From JAGQSZ01 sp049672765 (GTDB taxonomy: Bacteria; Actinomycetota; Acidimicrobiia; Acidimicrobiales; Microtrichaceae), in contig JBATWQ010000079.1 of assembly GCA_049672765.1 (NCBI GenBank), positions 1 to 6,444 on the forward strand: a stretch of DNA of 6,444 nucleotides, given 5' to 3'. The position numbers and the translations under genes were made by a program. The first letter of the stretch is position 1. Each line of letters opens with the position of its first letter. The notes beneath the pieces were generated by a model. That model was not told where the DNA came from, did no database searches, and saw only the letters and a program-made list of their open reading frames with translations. Positions 1 to 5,461 of the stretch are shown one piece after another.

Positions 1-2
1 AC

Positions 3-113
3 GTAAGGGCGTGCGCCGTAAGGGGCGAGGTACGCGTGGAGCAGTCATCCGGAGCCTCAGTCGCGCGAGCGTCAGATGCCGGAGACTCTGATGCCGGAGC
101 CTTCTATGAGTGA
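3..113 (+). CDS. Possible C-terminal end of an upstream gene (partial)
   Basis: The reading frame beginning at position 3 is open from the window edge to a TGA at 111-113. It would encode about 36 residues ending in an Ala/Ser/Gly/Asp-rich tail (…SDAGDSDAGAFYE), which looks like a plausible flexible C-terminus. Its stop overlaps the ATG at 106 of the next gene by 8 bp, an arrangement typical of co-transcribed bacterial genes. The family cannot be recognised from so short a tail. A competing reading is the frame beginning at position 2, open to a TGA at 89-91 that overlaps the alternative ATG at 91, but its product is an Arg-rich string that looks like a shadow. The call rests on an open frame and overlap geometry only. 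Confidence 0.35.
   Translation, partial: VRACAVRGEVRVEQSSGASVARASDAGDSDAGAFYE
96..99 (+). promoter_or_regulatory. Ribosome binding site for the patatin gene (decides start)
   Basis: GGAG lies six bases before the ATG at 106. An identical GGAG at 81-84 lies six bases before the in-frame ATG at 91, because the sequence ATGCCGGAG occurs twice (76-84 and 91-99). The first ATG at 76 has no comparable motif. The site therefore favours 106 or 91 over 76. Confidence 0.5.
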
Positions 114-1200
114 CGTCCGCCCAACCAGGACGCGCAACGGGTTGCTGGACCTGGCACGCAAGGACGGTCCCCGCCGCAAGCCCAGGGTCGCCTTCGTGCT
201 TTCGGGTGGAGGAAACCTCGGCGCCATCCAGGTAGGGATGCTGAAGGCTCTCGTCGAGAACGACGTGATCCCCGATGTAATCCTCGGTTGTTCGGTAGGG
301 GCGATGAACGGCGCTGGTTTCGCTCTGCAGCCGACCATCGAGGGCGTCGAATCTTTGGAGAAGCTCTGGCGTGCCAGCGACGGGGTGGTCATGCCGTCGA
401 CCCGCATTCCGTCTGCGCTGCAACTGCTCCGCAAGGGAGAGTCACTCCACAACGCCGATGGACTCTCGACCCAGATCCGGACGCTGCTCGACGGCAATCA
501 CACCTTTGAGGACCTGCTCATTCCCTTCGAATGCGTGGCGGTGGACGTTGAGAGTGCAACGACCGAGTGGTTCAGCGAGGGTGAGCTGCTCGAGCCGATC
601 CTCGCGTCAGCGGCGCTTCCGGCCGTCTACCCGCCTGTGACGATCGACGGACGCCGCTACATAGATGGCGGGGTCGTTGAGAACGTACCTATCGGTCGAG
701 CAGTCGAGCTCGGATGTCGCACCATCTACGTGCTCCACCCCGGACCCCACGGTCGCCCCGACGCCGAGATCCGCAGGCCCCTTGACGCTGCCCTGCTCGC
801 ATACTGGGTTGCCAGGAATAGCCAGTTTGCCCGCGACCTTGCCAGCCTTCCCGAGAAGGTCGAAGCGATCGTTCTACCGCCGGGAGAGAGGCCCGAGTTG
901 AAGCACGACGACTTCTCCCAGACGGACGCTCTCGTCGCCAAGGGTTACGAGAATTCGGTGAAGTTCCTGGAAGCGAAGCTGGCTGAGGTTCCTGAACGAC
1001 GAAGGGGTAGCGAACTTCTGCGGCCGATCGGGCGCTTGGTCATGTCGGCCAGATCGCGAAACTGGCGCCAGCAGGCCCAGGACGCGGCCAACGCGCCCGA
1101 GGGTGCGATTGTCACCGGACCCGATTCAGCTGGCGACGACCTGCTCGAGGACGAGGGAGTCATTCAGGACGGCCAGACCGAAGTTCAAAACGAGGGCTGA
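106..1200 (+). CDS. Patatin-like phospholipase family protein
   Basis: This is a predicted serine lipid acyl-hydrolase of the patatin/RssA type, expected to cleave acyl esters of phospholipids with a Ser-Asp dyad; its true substrate is unknown. With the start at 106 the protein is 364 residues. All three family signatures are visible: the oxyanion-hole glycine loop SGGGNLG (about residues 33-39), the nucleophile elbow GCSVG with Ser63, and the DGG motif with catalytic Asp187 (YIDGGVVENVP). The catalytic domain covers roughly residues 25-285. The last 70-80 residues are polar and acidic with no recognised domain, and are probably disordered. No signal peptide or membrane segment is seen, so it is likely cytoplasmic or peripheral. 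The start is ambiguous: in-frame ATGs lie at 76, 91 and 106. Those at 91 and 106 each have a GGAG six bases upstream, and 106 also overlaps the apparent upstream gene, so 106 is preferred. No promoter is seen, which fits expression from an upstream gene. Confidence 0.9.
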   Translation: MSDVRPTRTRNGLLDLARKDGPRRKPRVAFVLSGGGNLGAIQVGMLKALVENDVIPDVILGCSVGAMNGAGFALQPTIEGVESLEKLWRASDGVVMPSTRIPSALQLLRKGESLHNADGLSTQIRTLLDGNHTFEDLLIPFECVAVDVESATTEWFSEGELLEPILASAALPAVYPPVTIDGRRYIDGGVVENVPIGRAVELGCRTIYVLHPGPHGRPDAEIRRPLDAALLAYWVARNSQFARDLASLPEKVEAIVLPPGERPELKHDDFSQTDALVAKGYENSVKFLEAKLAEVPERRRGSELLRPIGRLVMSARSRNWRQQAQDAANAPEGAIVTGPDSAGDDLLEDEGVIQDGQTEVQNEG

Positions 1201-1233
1201 CGAGTCGATACCTGGCCAGGCAGAACTACAGAA

Positions 1234-1653
1234 CTACAGAGCTCTGATCACGACTTCGGGGTGGCCGCCTGCCAGAGGCCCAAGGTCACCGGGATCGCCG
1301 GTGAGTACGACACCACCTCCCAGGTCGATCATTGATGCGACCACCAGAGCATCGATCGTGGAGGTTGATTGTGTCGAGCCGAGTAACGCTCCAGCTACGC
1401 GACCTGTGCCCTCGTCAACTGCAGTCACCTGACCGACGGCGCGGATAACCCGGTTGACCGAAGCGTCCTTGGCCGAGCCCCGGACCGTTTCCGCGACCAC
1501 CACCGACGGGATGAAAATTTCGACACCTGCTTCCCTCGCTGCGGCCAGCGTCGCCCGAGCCCGCATGTCGTTGCGGGATAGGGCGATGACTGCGCCGCTA
1601 TCAAGGATCAGGCGCTGCGGCGGCGCGGTCTTGGTTCTGCGGGTCGTCGCCAT
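1234..1653 (-). CDS. vapC: PIN-domain ribonuclease toxin, VapC family
   Basis: The 139-residue protein has the size and layout of a VapC toxin, a metal-dependent endoribonuclease that cleaves RNA such as tRNA or rRNA when freed from its antitoxin. The four acidic PIN-domain residues can be placed: Asp18 in LILDSGAVIAL, Glu55 in VVVAETVRG, Asp101 in STIDALVVA and Asp120 in VVLTGDPGDL (Asp123 is also nearby). All appear intact, so the toxin is probably active. The first 13 residues are a basic, Thr/Arg-rich extension before the first strand. The ATG at 1653 lies inside the preceding antitoxin gene, giving a 46-bp overlap, with a purine-rich GGAGGAGG ten bases upstream. The cellular RNA target cannot be told from sequence. 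It ends 33 bp from the convergent patatin gene. Confidence 0.9.
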   Translation of the reverse strand: MATTRRTKTAPPQRLILDSGAVIALSRNDMRARATLAAAREAGVEIFIPSVVVAETVRGSAKDASVNRVIRAVGQVTAVDEGTGRVAGALLGSTQSTSTIDALVVASMIDLGGGVVLTGDPGDLGPLAGGHPEVVIRAL

Positions 1654-1859
1654 ATTTGGCGGGCCTCCTCCACAAGGTCTTCAGGTATCGCGCCCGCCTC
1701 GGATTCCATTTCTGCGAGCAGTTCACCGATTCGGTCGTGCTGGAGTTGCCGACGGAGCGCATCGGTGACGTACGAAGAAAGCTCACGACGGCCCGCTCGC
1801 TGTCGCGCTTCGGCGAGAACGACCTCGTCGATGCTGAGTGACACCTTGGACATGGCCAT
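1608..1859 (-). CDS. vapB: Ribbon-helix-helix antitoxin, VapB family
   Basis: The 83-residue protein has the two-part build of a VapB-type antitoxin. A short N-terminal ribbon-helix-helix DNA-binding unit (about residues 4-40: strand KVSLSI, then helices covering DEVVLAEARQ and ELSSYVTDALRRQL) should dimerise and bind the promoter. A C-terminal stretch (about 42-70, ELLAEMESEAGAIPEDLVEEARQIW) resembles the toxin-wrapping helix of actinobacterial VapB proteins. The tail is Arg/Pro-rich. It neutralises the adjacent PIN toxin and probably autorepresses the operon. The ATG at 1859 is preferred over the second Met codon at 1853 because a TAGGAT -10 box lies exactly six bases upstream, fitting a leaderless transcript; no Shine-Dalgarno is seen before either. 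The operon is divergent from the DUF3151 gene. Confidence 0.88.
   Translation of the reverse strand: MAMSKVSLSIDEVVLAEARQRAGRRELSSYVTDALRRQLQHDRIGELLAEMESEAGAIPEDLVEEARQIWRRPAEPRPRRRSA
1664..1671 (-). promoter_or_regulatory. Shine-Dalgarno of vapC, inside the vapB coding region
   Basis: On the minus strand GGAGGAGG is found ten bases before the vapC ATG. It is encoded within the C-terminal codons of the antitoxin gene (the Val-Glu-Glu-Ala stretch). It supports translation of the toxin from the shared transcript starting at 1653, despite the 46-bp overlap. Confidence 0.6.
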
Positions 1860-1865
1860 GCGGTT

Positions 1866-1871
1866 ATCCTA
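1866..1871 (-). promoter_or_regulatory. -10 box of the vapBC promoter (leaderless)
   Basis: TAGGAT on the minus strand fits the actinobacterial TANNNT -10 consensus and ends six bases before the vapB ATG, placing the transcript start at or beside the start codon. Seventeen bases upstream is only a weak -35 match (CGTACA). An imperfect 11-bp palindrome (1870-1880, four of five pairs) overlaps the box and could be an autorepression site, though this is weak. Confidence 0.5.
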
Positions 1872-1972
1872 CCCGGAGTAGCAATCCCTGTACGGCTCGG
1901 TGAGAGGGGGACTGGGCCCCACGCCACAGATGTCGAGAAATTGGCCCGGCACGCTCGCGTCGCAGGTCGGCC

Positions 1973-1978
1973 TACGCT
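1973..1978 (+). promoter_or_regulatory. -10 box of the DUF3151 gene (leaderless)
   Basis: TACGCT matches TANNNT and ends six bases before the ATG at 1985, the spacing expected if transcription starts at the ATG. There is no Shine-Dalgarno in the intervening bases and no clear -35 hexamer. It selects 1985 over the in-frame ATG at 1997. Confidence 0.5.
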
Positions 1979-1984
1979 TCGGAC

Positions 1985-2425
1985 ATGTCCGACTCCATGG
2001 TTGACTTCACGCCCTCCGGTCGACGGGAAACCGTTCTTCCGGATCTTCCCGCCGATCTGGTCGTCGCGCTTCGGGCTGCCTCGGCGCTCCCTGAGGAGTC
2101 ACGGCTCGAAGCGGTCTCGGTCGTCACGGGGAAGTTTCCCAAGTCCAGCGAAGCCTGGGGCCAACTGGGTCGACTCGCCAAGGGCGATGTCGAGGCCTAT
2201 GCGTATTTCAGGGTCGGCTACCACCGGGGACTCGACGCCCTCCGCCGCGCCGGTTGGAAGGGGAGCGGCCCGGTCCGCTGGGAGCACGAATCAAATCGTG
2301 GTTTCCTGCGATGCCTGGAGGGACTCCAGCAGATGGCCGCCGCCCTGGGCGAGGACGACGAGGCCCAGAGGTGTTCGGAGTTTCTGGATCAGTGCGATCC
2401 GAATCGACCGACCCCGCTGCCGTGA
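1985..2425 (+). CDS. DUF3151 family protein
   Basis: The 146-residue soluble protein belongs to DUF3151, a family conserved in Actinobacteria with no established biochemical function. The diagnostic part is the central block around residues 68-110, where AYAYFRVGYHRGLDALRR leads into GWKGSGPVRWEHESNRGFLR, which I recognise as the family core. Upstream, FPKSSEAWGQLGRLA (about 51-65) and the following helices look like a tetratricopeptide-type alpha-helical arrangement. The C-terminal helix holds Cys110 and Cys130, with Cys137 beyond it. Length is about normal for the family. No signal peptide or membrane segment is present. It is divergent from vapBC and followed after 84 bp by the lyase gene, which has its own promoter signal, so it is probably a single-gene unit. 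Mycobacterial members are, from memory, found near the fructose-bisphosphate aldolase gene; that context is absent here. Confidence 0.88.
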   Translation: MSDSMVDFTPSGRRETVLPDLPADLVVALRAASALPEESRLEAVSVVTGKFPKSSEAWGQLGRLAKGDVEAYAYFRVGYHRGLDALRRAGWKGSGPVRWEHESNRGFLRCLEGLQQMAAALGEDDEAQRCSEFLDQCDPNRPTPLP

Positions 2426-2473
2426 GCCTCGGCACGCCGGTCGTCGTGCGCCGCTGGTCCTGCACCCAAGGAG

Positions 2474-2486
2474 CGAACGTCGTTCG
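2474..2486 (+). promoter_or_regulatory. 13-bp inverted repeat, candidate operator for the lyase gene
   Basis: CGAACG and CGTTCG are perfect reverse complements separated by a single T. The element covers where the -35 hexamer would sit relative to the -10 box at 2498, so a bound dimeric regulator would block RNA polymerase. The halves resemble a LexA box, but a canonical GAAC-N4-GTTC site needs four central bases and here there are three. The regulator is not identifiable. Confidence 0.4.
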
Positions 2487-2497
2487 GACATTTCTCG

Positions 2498-2503
2498 TAG
2501 GCT
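2498..2503 (+). promoter_or_regulatory. -10 box of the S1P-lyase-like gene (leaderless)
   Basis: TAGGCT fits TANNNT and ends six bases before the ATG at 2510, the same spacing as at the two other leaderless candidates in this window. No Shine-Dalgarno lies between. This supports 2510 as the start although the first 40 residues are low complexity. Confidence 0.5.
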
Positions 2504-2509
2504 CGGGCC

Positions 2510-3850
2510 ATGACGAACTCTTTTGATGGGACCGATGGAACCGCCGACAGAGCCGCCGATGGAGCCACCGATGGACCAGGGGAGTGGGGCAGCGGGACGA
2601 GCCAGGCAATCGGTGGACTGGGCGGGGCGAGTCGTCCGGTTGACGAAATTCTCGCCGAGCTCGAGGTTGAGCGAGCCGGCGACCTCGACTGGCGCGGCGG
2701 GAAGGCGTTCAGCCTCGTCTACAACTCCGATGATCCCGAACTCGAACGGCTGCAACATTCGGTCGCTTCGATGTTCCTCCACGAAAATGCCCTGAATCCG
2801 TTCCGCTACCAGACGCTCCTGCGGATGGAGGGTGAACTCCTGGGAATGGCGAAGGGGCTATTCGGCGCCAACCATGCTGCGCTTTCCTCGGGCGGAACCG
2901 AGTCCATCTTCCTTGCGGTTCAGACCGCACGTGACCACGCGGCGGCCAGGGGAGTGACGTCACCACGCCTGGTCTGTGCCATCACTGCTCACCCGGCTTT
3001 CGCCAAGGCCTGCCACTACCTAGGGGTGGAGATGGTGACCACACCAACCACCGCCGATGGCCGTGCCGATCCGGACGCCATGGCAGGTGCCATGGATGAC
3101 TCGACGATTCTGCTGGTCGCCTCGTCTCCCTGTTACCCCTTCGGAGTCATCGATCCCGTGACCGAGATTGCTGCTCTCGCCCAGGAAAGGGGAGTGCTCT
3201 GCCACGTCGACGCATGCCTGGGCGGATACCTGCTGCCCTTCTGGGAGGCCCTCGGCGAGGATGTCCCTCCCTGGGATTTCCGAGTGGAGGGTGTTACGTC
3301 GATGTCGGCGGACATCCACAAGTACGGGTACTCCTTCAAGGGAACGTCGACGGTCCTCTACCGGGACCACGACCTCTACCAGCACCAGATCTTCATGTAC
3401 GACGCCTGGCCGGGCGGACTTTATGCATCGTCGTCCTCGGCCGGGACCCGACCGGGGGCACCGATCGCGGCCGCATGGGCGACGCTGGCGCACCTGGGAG
3501 TCGAGGGGTACATGCGACTCGACCAGCGTGTCCTGAACGCGACCCGAGGACTACGCCACGCAGTCGACTCCGTCGACGGGCTGAAGATCACCTCCAACCC
3601 GGACATGTCGGTGTTCGAATTCGGCACGGATCCCGAGTCGGATCGCCCCGCTGACATCGACGTGGTGGCAGACGTGATGGATGACCGCGGCTGGAACCTG
3701 GACCGCCAGCAGGGTGGCCTGCACGTCATGGCCTCACCCGGCCACGACAAGGCGGTGGACGCGTTCATGGTCGATCTCGCCGATGCTGCTGCAACCAGCG
3801 GCGAAGCACGCAGCGAAACCCATGTGTACGGCGGAGTCGTCGAGAGCTGA
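2510..3850 (+). CDS. PLP-dependent decarboxylase/lyase, sphingosine-1-phosphate lyase-like
   Basis: The 446-residue protein is a fold-type I PLP enzyme of the group II decarboxylase superfamily and resembles sphingosine-1-phosphate lyase more than glutamate or aromatic amino acid decarboxylases. Visible landmarks are SSGGTESI (126-133, PLP phosphate loop), His161 in TAHPAF (stacks on the cofactor), CHVDACLGGY with Asp233 (pairs with the pyridine nitrogen), SADIHKYGYSFKGTS with Lys271 as the Schiff-base lysine, and GGLYASSSSAGTRPG (302-316). Lys277, six residues after the catalytic lysine, matches the spacing of a phosphate-binding lysine in bacterial S1P lyase. The equivalent of the usual LHP histidine is Asn97 (ENALNPFRY), so the substrate may not be S1P. 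No membrane anchor is seen, unlike eukaryotic S1P lyase, so it is probably cytoplasmic. The first 40 residues are Asp/Gly/Ala-rich and come from a 12-bp DNA repeat. It might be annotated elsewhere simply as an aspartate aminotransferase-family protein. Confidence 0.88.
   Translation: MTNSFDGTDGTADRAADGATDGPGEWGSGTSQAIGGLGGASRPVDEILAELEVERAGDLDWRGGKAFSLVYNSDDPELERLQHSVASMFLHENALNPFRYQTLLRMEGELLGMAKGLFGANHAALSSGGTESIFLAVQTARDHAAARGVTSPRLVCAITAHPAFAKACHYLGVEMVTTPTTADGRADPDAMAGAMDDSTILLVASSPCYPFGVIDPVTEIAALAQERGVLCHVDACLGGYLLPFWEALGEDVPPWDFRVEGVTSMSADIHKYGYSFKGTSTVLYRDHDLYQHQIFMYDAWPGGLYASSSSAGTRPGAPIAAAWATLAHLGVEGYMRLDQRVLNATRGLRHAVDSVDGLKITSNPDMSVFEFGTDPESDRPADIDVVADVMDDRGWNLDRQQGGLHVMASPGHDKAVDAFMVDLADAAATSGEARSETHVYGGVVES
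2525..2578 (+). repeat. Degenerate 12-bp tandem repeat in the start of the lyase gene
   Basis: About four and a half units of a GATGGAGCCACC-like 12-mer follow one another (units beginning at 2534, 2546, 2558 and 2570, with a shortened unit at 2525). They encode an Asp-Gly/Arg-Ala/Thr-rich string (DGTDGTADRAADGATDGP). The period is a multiple of three, so gain or loss of a unit keeps the frame. Confidence 0.65.
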
Positions 3851-3898
3851 CCCGGTTCGGGAAATTGGCCGATCAGAAGTAGCGTGGAAGGGCGGGGC

Positions 3899-3926
3899 TT
3901 GATGGTCTCGGACGCCCACTTACCGT
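3899..3926 (+). promoter_or_regulatory. Possible promoter of the rhodanese-RNase D operon
   Basis: TTGATG (3899-3904) and TACCGT (3921-3926) are separated by 16 bases and roughly fit -35 and -10 hexamers. Transcription would start near 3933, leaving a very short leader that would place the start beside the Shine-Dalgarno, which is somewhat close. TAGCGT at 3880-3885 is an alternative -10. The 94-bp gap after the lyase gene contains no convincing terminator, so read-through is also possible. Confidence 0.3.
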
Positions 3927-3931
3927 GTAAC

Positions 3932-3938
3932 GGAAGGA
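3932..3938 (+). promoter_or_regulatory. Shine-Dalgarno of the rhodanese gene (supports a GTG start)
   Basis: GGAAGGA lies six bases before the GTG at 3945. This is one of the clearer ribosome binding sites in the window, and it supports the non-ATG start. Confidence 0.6.
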
Positions 3939-3944
3939 AAATCA

Positions 3945-4265
3945 GTGATCACCGAGATCGACGTCGATGAACTCGATTCCATACTTGCCACAGGCGCTGA
4001 GCTGTTCGATGTGCGCATGCCCGACGAGTACGAATCGGCCCACGTACCCGGAGCGAAGCTGGTGCCGCTTCCGTTGCTCCCGGAACGCTTGGGAGACTTT
4101 CCCGACGACACCCCGGTGTATGTCATCTGCCAGTCCGGTGGTCGCAGCCTGAAGGCGTGCGAGTTCCTCGAGTCGCAGGGCTTCCAGGCCATCAACGTTG
4201 CCGGCGGAACGATGGCCTGGGCGGAGTCCGGCAGGACGATCGAGTCAGGCTCGACCCCAGGCTGA
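3945..4265 (+). CDS. Single-domain rhodanese-like sulfurtransferase
   Basis: The 106-residue protein is one rhodanese domain, the type that transfers a sulfane sulfur through a cysteine persulfide. The landmarks are FDVRMPDEYESAHVPGA (21-37, the Asp-Val-Arg…Glu-Tyr…His-Val-Pro-Gly signature), the active-site loop CQSGGRS with Cys62, and GGTMAW (86-91, closing motif). The six-residue active loop is the size found in sulfurtransferases rather than in Cdc25-like phosphatases, which have seven. No signal peptide is seen, so it is cytoplasmic. It starts with GTG behind a good Shine-Dalgarno. Its stop is four bases before the RNase D start, so the two are almost certainly co-transcribed. The sulfur acceptor is unknown; a role in tRNA thiolation would fit the RNA-processing neighbour, but that is only inference. 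Confidence 0.9.
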   Translation: MITEIDVDELDSILATGAELFDVRMPDEYESAHVPGAKLVPLPLLPERLGDFPDDTPVYVICQSGGRSLKACEFLESQGFQAINVAGGTMAWAESGRTIESGSTPG

Positions 4266-4269
4266 CGCG

Positions 4270-5436
4270 ATGAGCGAAGAGCGGGAAATCAGGTTCGAGC
4301 TTATTGAGGATGACCGATCCTTCGGTCGACTCATCGACCGCCTCGTCGAGGAGCCCGCCTATGCGATCGACACCGAGTTCCACCGTGAGAGGACCTACTT
4401 CCCCCACGTTGCTCTGATCCAGATAGCTGACAGCCACGGCGTCGCGATCGTCGACGCGCTGAAGGTCGACCTTGCGCCCTTCGCCAAGGTCCTCGAAGGT
4501 CCGGGTCTGAGCGTCATGCACGCTGCGCGTCAGGACATGGAGGTGATGGAGCGCTCTTGTGACACGATCCCCGCCAACCTTCTGGACACGCAGTTGGCCG
4601 CGGGTTTCGTCGGCTACACGAGCCCCTCGCTGTCGACGCTGCTCGAGCGTGAATTGAACATCCGGATTCCAAAGGCCGACCGGCTGACGGACTGGATGAA
4701 GCGTCCCCTCGGCCATGCGCAACTGGTCTATGCGGCTGCCGACGTCGCGTATCTTCTCGAACTGCACGAGATCCTGATGGATCGGGTTGAGGAGCGGGAT
4801 CGCACCAAATGGGTGCTGGACGCCTGCGAAGAGTTGCGCACCGAAAACCGAGGGCCCAGGGATCCCGAGGAGGCCTGGCGTCGCATCAAGGAGATCCGCC
4901 ACCTGCGCGGCTCTGCCCTGGCCGTCGCCCAGGCGGTCGCGGCTTGGCGCGAACGTCGAGCCATCGACACCAACCAGACTCCCCGCTTCGTCCTTTCCGA
5001 CCTCGGCGTCGTGGGAGTCGCAGCATCCCTGCCCAGGAACGTCGAGGATCTGCGCGGACTCCGCGGGGTCGAAGGTCGCAACCTGCGCTCCGGCCTGGCC
5101 GAGGAGCTCCTCGAAGTCATCCGTAGTGCCGAGGGGACCGCACCTCACCGCGCACCGACGCCCCACCTGCCCGAGCTGTCATCGGAGCTTCGACCGGCCG
5201 TTCCCCTGATCAGCGCATGGGTGAGCCAGCGTGCCCGCGAGCTGGACCTCGAGACTTCACTCCTGGCGACGCGTTCGGACCTGGAGGACCTGCTCCGTGG
5301 AGTGCCCGACGCCCGCCTGGCCGTGGGGTGGCGTGCCGAGGCCGTCGGAGAACCGATCCGTCGGCTCGTGAGCGGCGAGGCCACCCTCGCCTTCGACCGT
5401 TCGGTCGGCCTGGTCCTCGAGGACCGACAGCGCTGA
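4270..5436 (+). CDS. rnd: Ribonuclease D (DEDDy 3'-5' exonuclease with HRDC domain)
   Basis: The 388-residue protein is an RNase D homologue, a 3'-5' exoribonuclease that trims tRNA precursors and other structured RNA. The exonuclease domain (about residues 5-175) shows all DEDDy residues: Asp34 and Glu36 in YAIDTEFHRE, Asp89 in HAARQDMEVM, and Tyr154/Asp158 in LVYAAADVAYL. A clear HRDC domain follows (about 203-285, from AWRRIKEIRHLRG to LAEELLEVI), giving nucleic acid contacts. A second helical segment at about 308-372 (VPLISAWVSQRAREL…LVSGEATL) sits where the second HRDC domain of E. coli RNase D lies, but is divergent. The ATG at 4270 is chosen because upstream ATG codons in this frame (from 4198) would overlap the rhodanese gene and add a Pro/Arg-rich extension without homology; 4270 sits four bases after the rhodanese stop. 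The Shine-Dalgarno is weak, fitting coupled translation. Confidence 0.93.
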   Translation: MSEEREIRFELIEDDRSFGRLIDRLVEEPAYAIDTEFHRERTYFPHVALIQIADSHGVAIVDALKVDLAPFAKVLEGPGLSVMHAARQDMEVMERSCDTIPANLLDTQLAAGFVGYTSPSLSTLLERELNIRIPKADRLTDWMKRPLGHAQLVYAAADVAYLLELHEILMDRVEERDRTKWVLDACEELRTENRGPRDPEEAWRRIKEIRHLRGSALAVAQAVAAWRERRAIDTNQTPRFVLSDLGVVGVAASLPRNVEDLRGLRGVEGRNLRSGLAEELLEVIRSAEGTAPHRAPTPHLPELSSELRPAVPLISAWVSQRARELDLETSLLATRSDLEDLLRGVPDARLAVGWRAEAVGEPIRRLVSGEATLAFDRSVGLVLEDRQR

Positions 5437-5444
5437 TCCGGGCC

Positions 5445-5461
5445 GGGCTGCCTTTCAGCCC
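5445..5461. terminator. Small hairpin between convergent genes, possible bidirectional terminator
   Basis: GGGCTG and CAGCCC form a perfect 6-bp stem around a 5-base loop, in the 18-bp gap between RNase D and the convergent DUF1634 gene and covering the stop codon of the latter. There is no T-tract on either side, so as an intrinsic terminator it is weak. Confidence 0.3.

Noticed and set aside
1211..1237. CCTGGCCAGG palindrome and a doubled AGAACTAC between the patatin and vapC ends
   Set aside because: The palindrome is only 10 bp with no T-tract, and the two 8-base copies are adjacent and partly inside vapC. This is too little to call a terminator or attachment site.
1234..1859. The toxin-antitoxin pair as a sign of a mobile element or defence island
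   Set aside because: No integrase, transposase, target-site repeats or other defence genes are in the window, and base composition looks like that of the neighbours.
2474..2486. LexA (SOS) box before the lyase gene
   Set aside because: The half-sites look right, but the central spacing is three bases instead of the four seen in Gram-positive SOS boxes. It is kept only as an unassigned operator candidate.
1941..2513. Open frame of 190 codons on the + strand covering the DUF3151 gene
   Set aside because: The translation is Arg/Ser/Pro-rich and unlike any family, while the overlapping frame gives a clear DUF3151 protein. It is a frame shadow.
2291..2782. Minus-strand frame of 163 codons across the DUF3151-lyase junction
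   Set aside because: It crosses a promoter region and the 12-bp repeat, has no recognisable domain, and carries a Gly-rich stretch that simply mirrors the repeat.
3851..3861. CCCG-GTT-CGGG hairpin after the lyase gene as a terminator
   Set aside because: The stem is four pairs with a three-base loop and no T run follows, so it is not convincing as an intrinsic terminator.
4192..5166. Long open frame of 324 codons on the minus strand opposite RNase D
   Set aside because: The product has no recognisable motif and lies wholly antisense to a gene with all catalytic residues intact. Long antisense frames are common in GC-rich coding DNA.
5412..5425. Perfect 14-bp palindrome GGTCCTCGAGGACC near the end of RNase D
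   Set aside because: It lies in the coding region (Leu-Val-Leu-Glu-Asp codons), has no loop room for a stable terminator beyond a short stem, and has no T-tract after it.
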